From Ignavibacteriales bacterium (GTDB taxonomy: Bacteria; Bacteroidota; Ignavibacteria; UBA10030), in contig JACQPU010000072.1 of the NCBI GenBank assembly GCA_016207365.1, forward strand, positions 1-5,021: DNA of 5,021 bases, read 5' to 3'. Shown one piece after another: positions 1-5,021 of this stretch. Positions within the stretch are counted from its first letter, which is position 1; each line of letters starts with the position of its first letter. The position numbers were made by a program, and so were the translations under genes. Below the pieces are notes generated by a model. The model worked only from the letters and a program-made list of their open reading frames with translations. It made no database searches and was not told the DNA's origin.

Positions 1-729
1 CTGCACGTACGATCCTAATCCCACAGGCACGCCACTCACAATTACCTCGAAGGTTCCCCCAAGCGTGTCACCATTTTTTTTGGCGCGCCGGATTTCAGAG
101 ATTGCGATTCGTTCCGCCACTGCGTCAAGCATCCGCACGTCGGACTGATCGGCCACTTCAGTGATTTTATACGCCCCGCATGAAGCTTTTGTCTTCCTCC
201 GAATGACTCCGTCAACGCGGCCCCGATTCACACTGGATTGTCCAATGGAAATGACATGACTCCCCGTGAAAACACCCACATCCTCAAGAAACTTCCGTAC
301 GACTGTGCAACAGGCAACCCGGGCCGCCGTCTCACGTGCACTCGCCCGCTCTATCGCATTCCGGATGTCGTCAAACCCGTATTTTACAGTTCCAACGTAG
401 TCCGCATGTCCCGGCCTGGGAACCGTAATCTGCTCGATTCCGCGCCCCTCGCCCTCTACGGCCATCCGTTCCGACCAGTTCGTCCAATCCTTGTTCCGGA
501 TCAGCAGGGCCACGGGGGAACCCATGGTCTTGCCAAACCGTATGCCTGACAGGATTTCGACCCTGTCCGACTCGATCCGCATCCTTCCGCCCCGTCCGTA
601 CCCCTGCTGGCGCCTCCAAAGCTGATGGTTGATGTATTCTGCCGAGATCGTAATCCCGGCCGGCAAGCCTTCGACGATTGCCAGGAGAGCCTGCCCATGC
701 GATTCCCCGGCGGTCAGGTACCGGATCAT
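1..729 (-). CDS. aroC: Chorismate synthase (EC 4.2.3.5), C-terminus cut by window edge
   Basis: The frame starts with ATG at 729 and stays open for 243 codons to base 1, so no stop is seen. Full-length enzymes have about 360-400 residues, so roughly two thirds is present. The family converts 5-enolpyruvylshikimate-3-phosphate to chorismate in the cytoplasm using reduced FMN, the last shikimate-pathway step. Signature 1 is clear: GESHG at residues 8-12 within a stretch ending VEGLP, with conserved His11. GYGRGGRM (43-50), RPGHAD (105-110, His108), the SARETAARVA core of signature 2 (130-139) and GVPVGLGSYV (233-242) follow. The form resembles the Gram-positive/actinobacterial-type enzymes with an RRQQGYGRG N-terminal region. 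After SARETAARVA the sequence reads Cys-Cys (140-141) where Ala-Gly is usual. The start is fixed by the standard opening MIRYLTAGESHG. It shares one base with the htrA stop (TGATG) and has only a poor Shine-Dalgarno, suggesting coupling to htrA translation. Confidence 0.96.
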   Translation of the reverse strand, partial: MIRYLTAGESHGQALLAIVEGLPAGITISAEYINHQLWRRQQGYGRGGRMRIESDRVEILSGIRFGKTMGSPVALLIRNKDWTNWSERMAVEGEGRGIEQITVPRPGHADYVGTVKYGFDDIRNAIERASARETAARVACCTVVRKFLEDVGVFTGSHVISIGQSSVNRGRVDGVIRRKTKASCGAYKITEVADQSDVRMLDAVAERIAISEIRRAKKNGDTLGGTFEVIVSGVPVGLGSYVQ

Positions 730-2267
730 CAGTTCGCTTCTGCTTTCCGTTCGGGAATCTGAATCGCCACGTAGTTAACCCGACGGTTTTCGTTCTTCAC
801 TCTTAGCATTGCGGCTTCACCCGGTTTCATGCCAGCAATAACCTCTTTGAATTCCGATGGATTACCGACAGCCTTGCTTCCCACGCTCAGAATGACATCG
901 CCCGGACGGATATCCCTGCTTGCGGCCGCGCTGAATGGATCCACTTTCTCCACCACAACTCCATGCTCCACCTCAAGCTGTTTCTTTCGCGCATGATCAA
1001 GTGACCGCACAGTCAATCCAAGCTCGTCCACTTTCAGGGAGGCGGTTACCGGCGGTTCTGACGCCCGGGAGCTTCCTCTCCTGCGCTCCGTTGCTGCGAC
1101 ACTCTGTTCCTCCTCACGCAATTTCAATGTGACTTTCTTCTCGATCATTTTCCTGTCGCGAAAGACCTTAAGGGTCACCGTGTGTCCGGGATCCTTGCTT
1201 GCAATGACCGTCTGGAGTTGCTGTGACGTGTTGACTTCCTTTCCATCAACAGTGAGAATAATATCGAGGGGTTGCAGGCCCGCGTCTTCGCCGGCGCTTC
1301 CCGGATTAACCGACTGAACGATGACTCCTTTTGCCCTATCCAGTCCTTGAGCTTTTGCTGTGACAGCATCAACGGTCTGAATGCTTACGCCGATGAACCC
1401 TCTCCTCACCTCCCCGTACTGAATGATGTCGGAGGCCACCTTTTTGGCCAGGTTAATCGGAATGGCAAAGCTGTATCCCTGATACCGTTGATTCGTGGTT
1501 GCAATGGCTGTATTAATGCCGACGACTGCACCGGAAATATCGATCAACGGCCCTCCACTGTTCCCGGGATTCACCGCGGCATCCGTCTGAATGAAATTCT
1601 CGATGCCGTACCCGGTACCCTCGTCGTCGATAATGTTAATCTGCCTTCCAAGAGCGCTCACAATCCCCTGGGTCATCGTTGATGTAAGGCCGAGCGGGTT
1701 TCCCACGGCGAACACGATGTGTCCAACTTCCAGGTTGTCGGAATTACCCAGACGCGGAACCGGCAGTTCCTGCGCGTCGACCCTTACGACGGCAAGGTCT
1801 GTGTACTTGTCCGTTCCAATCAATCGTCCGGTCAATTCCCGGGTGTCCGAGAGACTCACACGAATCCCATCAGCGTCTGCGTTTTCCACGACATGGTTGT
1901 TTGTGAGGATGTATCCATCTTTCGTCAGAATGACGCCTGAGCCCGCTCCAATTTCCGGCGGATTCTCAAGTCTGAATTCCGGACCAAAGAAATGGAAGAA
2001 GCGCTCGGTTCCCTTTCGCTCCCGGCCGGATGATTTAACCGTGATGTATACAACGGACGGCGTCACATCGTTCGAGACAGTATGAAACGCATCATTCAGA
2101 GCCCTGAGGATTTCGTTCACCTTTGGCGCCGGCGCGTTGGACCCGATCTGGACCGGATCCTGCGCGAAGGTGACATCGACCCCTTTCAAGCTCGACACCA
2201 GCATGACGCCGAAAACAATGCCGATGCCGATCAGGACAACTGCCGTTATAATGGATTTCGTTGACAT
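729..2267 (-). CDS. htrA: HtrA/DegP-family serine endoprotease, membrane-anchored or secreted, two PDZ domains
   Basis: This is a 512-residue trypsin-like protease of the Do/DegP/DegQ family, which degrades or chaperones misfolded envelope proteins. Residues 5-27 form a hydrophobic N-terminal segment, either an uncleaved anchor or a signal peptide (a TFA-Q site at about 33-36 could be cleaved), so the enzyme should act outside the cytoplasm. The protease domain spans about 57-280. The triad is visible: His125 in LTNNHVV, Asp157 in YTDLAVV and Ser237 in GNSGGPL. PDZ1 lies at about 285-383, with carboxylate-loop-like GFIGV (290-294). An Arg/Ser-rich linker (about 390-408) leads to PDZ2 at about 411-506. 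Length and order match the family. The start is ATG at 2267, seven codons inside the longest frame, because AAAGGAGG sits 8 bases upstream. The longer frame would begin with TTG and include the Shine-Dalgarno itself. recO ends 25 bases upstream; aroC overlaps the stop by one base. Orthology to degP, degQ or mucD cannot be settled by eye. Confidence 0.96.
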   Translation of the reverse strand: MSTKSIITAVVLIGIGIVFGVMLVSSLKGVDVTFAQDPVQIGSNAPAPKVNEILRALNDAFHTVSNDVTPSVVYITVKSSGRERKGTERFFHFFGPEFRLENPPEIGAGSGVILTKDGYILTNNHVVENADADGIRVSLSDTRELTGRLIGTDKYTDLAVVRVDAQELPVPRLGNSDNLEVGHIVFAVGNPLGLTSTMTQGIVSALGRQINIIDDEGTGYGIENFIQTDAAVNPGNSGGPLIDISGAVVGINTAIATTNQRYQGYSFAIPINLAKKVASDIIQYGEVRRGFIGVSIQTVDAVTAKAQGLDRAKGVIVQSVNPGSAGEDAGLQPLDIILTVDGKEVNTSQQLQTVIASKDPGHTVTLKVFRDRKMIEKKVTLKLREEEQSVAATERRRGSSRASEPPVTASLKVDELGLTVRSLDHARKKQLEVEHGVVVEKVDPFSAAASRDIRPGDVILSVGSKAVGNPSEFKEVIAGMKPGEAAMLRVKNENRRVNYVAIQIPERKAEAN

Positions 2268-2275
2268 GCGAGATT

Positions 2276-2283
2276 CCTCCTTT
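2276..2283 (-). promoter_or_regulatory. Strong Shine-Dalgarno for htrA
   Basis: The minus strand reads AAAGGAGG here, 8 bases before the ATG at 2267. It is a near-perfect anti-16S match and the strongest ribosome-binding site seen in the window. It decides the htrA start: a longer frame beginning TTG at 2288 would have this site inside its own coding sequence. The strength implies that htrA is initiated independently, unlike mtnA and aroC. Confidence 0.88.
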
Positions 2284-2292
2284 GGCAAGCCG

Positions 2293-3099
2293 TTATCGAT
2301 GCCCGCCGGGTGACATCATACGGAACACTCCCGCGGACTTCAACGGCCGTAGTTGCTCAAAATGGTACCGCAAATAAGAACGCAAAGTTTCATCAAGTTC
2401 GTTCCCCACAGACTCATGGTAGCCGAGAGACGAGAGGCTGTCGAGCCGCGCGGTCAGAAGGCGATGAAGAATCTGTGCGGTCGAAAGCTTGATTGTGGCC
2501 GCCCCGCTCAATCGCCTTCCTGTCCCCCGTTGCATGGGTCGCGCTTCCGCACAAGCCGAACACAGCAGTCCTCCTCGATCGATCCGGAACGCTATACGTG
2601 GATTGTTTTCTGCAGCCGGCCTTCCGCATGAGGCGCAGCGATCGAAGGAAGGAGAGAATCCAAATAAGGCGGAAAATCTCAGCTCAAAGGCATATACAAA
2701 ATTGTACACGTTCTTTTCTGCCTGCTCGACAGCTTCCAGCGTGTCTGTTACAAGTCGATAAAGAGCAGGATTCTCTTCTTCATCGTGCGTGAGTTGATGA
2801 AGCAGTTCAAGAACGGACATTGCCGCCTCCATCTTTGGCATTTCGCTGTGGATGGTCTTGAATGGCCTCAGGATATCGCACTGCGACACCAGCTGGAGAT
2901 CTCGCTGATCTTTCTTATACAGGACCAGGTGCACTTCAGTCATGGGCTCAAGCGCGGCCCCGAACTTGCTTTTTGGCTCCCGCGCTCCCTTTGCCACCGC
3001 AGCAAGTTTCCCGAACTTCCGTGTGTAGAACGTCACAATTTTGCTCGTGTCACGGAAGCGCATCGACTTCAGGACAACTGCGTCGGTCCGGACAATCAT
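2293..3099 (-). CDS. recO: DNA repair protein RecO (RecFOR recombination mediator)
   Basis: This 268-residue protein matches RecO in length and layout. RecO binds single-stranded DNA, SSB and RecR in the cytoplasm and helps load RecA at gaps in the RecF pathway. Residues 1-80 form the N-terminal OB-fold, with the typical opening IVRTDAVVLKSMRFRDTSKI and the GKLAAVAKGARE stretch (30-41). The rest is the helical domain. It carries a zinc-ribbon-like Cys set, CASC at 155-158 and CSAC at 180-183, seen in many RecO proteins although lost in E. coli. The start is ATG at 3099, overlapping the mtnA stop by 4 bases (ATGA), with AAAAGG at 3112-3107, 7 bases upstream. The C-terminus (about 250-268) is basic and low in recognisable motifs. 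It ends 25 bases before the htrA start. Nothing looks broken. Confidence 0.95.
   Translation of the reverse strand: MIVRTDAVVLKSMRFRDTSKIVTFYTRKFGKLAAVAKGAREPKSKFGAALEPMTEVHLVLYKKDQRDLQLVSQCDILRPFKTIHSEMPKMEAAMSVLELLHQLTHDEEENPALYRLVTDTLEAVEQAEKNVYNFVYAFELRFSALFGFSPSFDRCASCGRPAAENNPRIAFRIDRGGLLCSACAEARPMQRGTGRRLSGAATIKLSTAQILHRLLTARLDSLSSLGYHESVGNELDETLRSYLRYHFEQLRPLKSAGVFRMMSPGGHR
2315..2343 (-). promoter_or_regulatory. Candidate sigma70-type promoter for htrA-aroC inside the recO 3' end
   Basis: Read on the minus strand, TTGAAG (2343-2338, 4 of 6 to the -35 consensus) is followed by exactly 17 bases and then TATGAT (2320-2315, 5 of 6 to the -10 consensus). Transcription would start near 2308, giving a leader of about 40 bases that includes the strong Shine-Dalgarno. 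The position, before the only non-overlapping junction, is sensible for a stress protease that may need its own control. Such a match can occur by chance in coding sequence. If the host is in Bacteroidota proper, its main sigma factor uses a different consensus. The call is tentative. Confidence 0.3.
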
Positions 3100-4160
3100 G
3101 GCGACACCTTTTCAGACGCTTCGACTGCGGCAGCAAGCGACTGTTCGTATGGTGGCCGCGCGATGCCCCGATCGGTAATGACGGCCATAATCAGGTCTGC
3201 CGGGGTAACATCAAAAGCCGGGCTGTAAGCTTCCGTGTGTTCCGGAGCAACCCGCCGAAGACCCTGGAGTACAAGCTCCTCGGCCCCCCGAACCTCGATA
3301 GGGATCTCCTTCCCTGTCGGTGTAGCCAGATCCAACGTTGAGGTCGGTGCAGCGACGTAGAACGGGATCCCATGGTGACGTGCCGCAAGCGCCAGGGCAT
3401 ATGTACCGATTTTGTTCGCAGTGTCACCGTTTGCAGCAATCCGATCAGCTCCGACAACGACAACGTTGATCCGATTCTGCAGCATCAGAAATGCAGCAGT
3501 TGAATCCGTGATCAGGGTTGAGGGAATCCCCAGTTTCTGAAGCTCCCAGGTTGTCAGCCTGGCTCCTTGCAGCAGCGGACGCGTCTCGTCAATATAGACG
3601 TGCCGGAGCGCGCCACGTTCCCAGGCCTCTCGAATTACGCCGAGTGCTGTGCCTTTGCCACCCGTCGCAAGGGCACCCGTGTTACAATGAGTCACAACGA
3701 CAGAGCCGGGTAGAAGAAGAACCGAACCGTTTCGGGCAATCTCCCGGCACATGGTCTTTTCTTCTTCATGAATCGCCTGTGCCTCCTGCAGAAGGAGGCG
3801 CTCGAGATCTGCTTCACGATCGGAATGTGACAAAGCGCATTCCTTCACTCGCTCCAGCGCCTTGAACAGGTTTACCGCTGTCGGCCGCGTTGCTGCAAAA
3901 AGGGTAAAAAGCCGCTCTACACGCGATCGCAGAGGAACATTGCGGAACGCCGATTGTGCAAGGAATCCGAGCGTAAAACCGAAAGCCGCTGCAATGCCGA
4001 TGAGTGGTGCTCCGCGGATCGCAAGGCGCCTGATGGCATCGGCAACAACAGTGGGATCGTCCGTTTCAATCCGGCGTTCCTCCCCGGGAAGGAGTGTTTG
4101 GTCAAGAAACCACAGTTTCCCCTCACTCCAGCCGATTACTTCCAGTTCAGATGCTGTCAT
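3096..4160 (-). CDS. mtnA: S-methyl-5-thioribose-1-phosphate isomerase (EC 5.3.1.23)
   Basis: This 354-residue protein is a full-length member of the MtnA/eIF2B-related isomerase family. MtnA converts 5-methylthioribose-1-phosphate to 5-methylthioribulose-1-phosphate in the cytoplasmic methionine salvage pathway. Visible family marks are IRGAPLIG (48-55; usually IRGAPAIG), RPTAVNL (92-98), THCNTGALAT with catalytic Cys159 (157-166), DETRPLLQGARLT (191-203, Gln198), the GADRI motif with catalytic Asp239 (237-241), and NGDTANKIGT (244-253). These match the substrate and catalytic positions known from Bacillus MtnA. The start is ATG at 4160; the opening up to LWFLDQTLLP fits the family. No good Shine-Dalgarno precedes it, and the upstream kinase gene runs 14 bases into it, so it probably depends on translational coupling. 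A related activity, ribose-1,5-bisphosphate isomerase, occurs in the same superfamily, but the motifs favour MtnA. Confidence 0.94.
   Translation of the reverse strand: MTASELEVIGWSEGKLWFLDQTLLPGEERRIETDDPTVVADAIRRLAIRGAPLIGIAAAFGFTLGFLAQSAFRNVPLRSRVERLFTLFAATRPTAVNLFKALERVKECALSHSDREADLERLLLQEAQAIHEEEKTMCREIARNGSVLLLPGSVVVTHCNTGALATGGKGTALGVIREAWERGALRHVYIDETRPLLQGARLTTWELQKLGIPSTLITDSTAAFLMLQNRINVVVVGADRIAANGDTANKIGTYALALAARHHGIPFYVAAPTSTLDLATPTGKEIPIEVRGAEELVLQGLRRVAPEHTEAYSPAFDVTPADLIMAVITDRGIARPPYEQSLAAAVEASEKVSP
3107..3112 (-). promoter_or_regulatory. Ribosome-binding site for recO, inside the mtnA 3' end
   Basis: AAAAGG on the minus strand lies 7 bases before the recO ATG at 3099 and supports that start. 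It lies within the last codons of mtnA, so recO initiation can be both coupled (ATGA overlap) and independent. Confidence 0.6.
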
Positions 4161-5021
4161 CGAAGTGCGACAGGGACATAAAAGACCTGTATCTGTCCTT
4201 GATTTCGAGGTGCGTAAGATCCCGAAGCCGTTCTACGCTGAAGCGCTCCACACAGAAGGATGCGAGCGAGCTTCCATAGATGACGGCCCGCTTGAGATTC
4301 TCCGGAGACAGGTCGTCGGTTTTGGCAAGCCACCCGGCAAATCCGCCTGCAAAGGAATCGCCCGCTCCGGTAGGATCGAACACTTCCTCGAGCGGATAAA
4401 CGGGCAGGATAAAAAATTGCTCTCCGTGAAAAAGAAAAGCGCCGTGTTCCCCTTTCTTAATGGCCACCGTTCCCGGACCCATGGTTTGAATTTTCCTCGC
4501 GGCCTTAATTAAATTGGATTCCTTGGCCAAGAGCCGCGCTTCTCCGTCATTGATGAAAATCATGTCCACCCGCTTCAGAACTTTCGCAAGCTCAGCGGGC
4601 TTGCCCTCAATCCAGAAATTCATCGTGTCGCAAGCCACCAAGCGGCACTTGGGCCGCTTCACTTGATTTAAAACTTCCAATTGGAGCACGGGATCGATAT
4701 TGGCAAGGAATAAATACTCGGGCTCGCGATCATCTTTAAGCTTTGGTTTAAATTCAAGCAGGACGTTTAATTGCGTCTCAAGCGTTTGGGCCGCGTTGAG
4801 GTCCGATCCATATTTTCCCTTCCAATGAAAGGTCTTACCCTTCGCTGTCATCAAATGGTCAAGTCCAATCGAGCGTTCTTCCAAAACGCGCCGGTATTCT
4901 TTGGGAAAATCTTCACCCACAACGGCGATCAATTCCACAGGCGTGAAAAAACTCGCCGCGTAAGAAAAATAGGAAGCCGAACCGCCAAAAACAGCATCTT
5001 GTTTTCCAAACGGAGTTTCAA
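4147..5021 (-). CDS. PfkB-family (ribokinase-like) sugar or nucleoside kinase, N-terminus cut by window edge
   Basis: The frame is open from the right window edge to a TGA at 4149-4147, giving 290 visible residues; about 15-20 N-terminal residues are probably missing. The family phosphorylates sugars or nucleosides with ATP or ADP in the cytoplasm. Visible marks, numbered from the first complete codon (5019), are the substrate-side GGSASYF (12-18), VVGEDFP (33-39), DTMNFWI (131-137), NDGEARLL (157-164), KKGEHGAFLF (188-197), and DPTGAGDSFAGGF (215-227). In the last motif, Asp221 of GAGD is the expected catalytic base and the glycines form the anion hole. The GTG at 4938 is an internal valine, not the start, because family-like sequence (PFGK...GGSASYF...AASFFTP) continues upstream. 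It overlaps mtnA by 14 bases. The substrate is not known from sequence. The mtnA linkage suggests a ribose-, methylthioribose- or nucleoside-type substrate. The upstream three quarters has lower GC than the rest. Confidence 0.9.
   Translation of the reverse strand, partial: ETPFGKQDAVFGGSASYFSYAASFFTPVELIAVVGEDFPKEYRRVLEERSIGLDHLMTAKGKTFHWKGKYGSDLNAAQTLETQLNVLLEFKPKLKDDREPEYLFLANIDPVLQLEVLNQVKRPKCRLVACDTMNFWIEGKPAELAKVLKRVDMIFINDGEARLLAKESNLIKAARKIQTMGPGTVAIKKGEHGAFLFHGEQFFILPVYPLEEVFDPTGAGDSFAGGFAGWLAKTDDLSPENLKRAVIYGSSLASFCVERFSVERLRDLTHLEIKDRYRSFMSLSHFDDSI

Noticed and set aside
238..549. Plus-strand open frame of 103 codons in the aroC region
   Set aside because: The minus strand here encodes clear chorismate synthase signatures through the whole stretch.
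1591..2085. Plus-strand open frame of 164 codons antisense to htrA
   Set aside because: It lies opposite the conserved protease domain with its catalytic motifs. It has no ribosome-binding site or recognisable domain and is explained as a shadow of the real gene.
2268..2330. Possible terminator between recO and htrA
   Set aside because: The only GC-rich palindrome (CCCGGCGGG) allows about three base pairs with a three-base loop, and no T-run follows on the minus strand.
3862..4512. Plus-strand open frame of 216 codons antisense to mtnA and the kinase
   Set aside because: It spans the junction of two well-supported minus-strand genes, its translation is Arg/Ser-rich and low in recognisable motifs, and it matches no family I know.
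4505..4512. TTAATTAA palindrome
   Set aside because: It lies within the kinase coding sequence, and a single eight-base palindrome has no supporting context as an operator or repeat.
4936..4938. GTG as start codon of the PfkB kinase
   Set aside because: Family-typical sequence, including the GGSASYF substrate region, continues upstream in frame to the window edge, so the GTG is an internal valine.

Overview
The window is a single, tightly packed run of five genes, all on the minus strand. In transcription order (right to left) they are a PfkB-family sugar kinase (5' end cut by the window edge), mtnA (methylthioribose-1-phosphate isomerase), recO (recombination mediator), an HtrA/Deg-type periplasmic serine protease with two PDZ domains, and aroC (chorismate synthase, 3' end cut by the window edge). 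No stretch lacks a gene: the only intergenic gap is 25 bases (2268-2292), and it holds the protease ribosome-binding site. I see no tRNA, rRNA, CRISPR array, insertion sequence, integrase, attachment site or convincing terminator.

The organism is a bacterium of moderate GC (roughly 50-58% in the stretches I counted by hand). The protease has an N-terminal anchor followed by a trypsin-like domain and two PDZ domains. That architecture, the style of its N-terminus and the mixed-function operon remind me of the Bacteroidota/Chlorobiota/Ignavibacteria side of the tree. The assignment is an impression from sequence style and is not proven. A strong Shine-Dalgarno before the protease is less usual for Bacteroidota proper and fits Chlorobiota/Ignavibacteria or another phylum better.

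The gene junctions suggest one transcript with translational coupling. The kinase stop lies 14 bases inside mtnA. mtnA and recO overlap by 4 bases (ATGA). The protease and aroC share one base (TGATG). Only the recO-htrA junction is open, and a sigma70-like candidate promoter lies in the recO tail just upstream of it, so htrA-aroC may also be transcribed separately.

The kinase and mtnA may act together on a sugar phosphate from nucleosides or methylthioadenosine. recO (DNA repair), htrA (envelope protein quality control) and aroC (shikimate pathway) are functionally unrelated housekeeping genes. The window reads as core genome. I found no clear undescribed system; the kinase-isomerase pair is the point most worth following.
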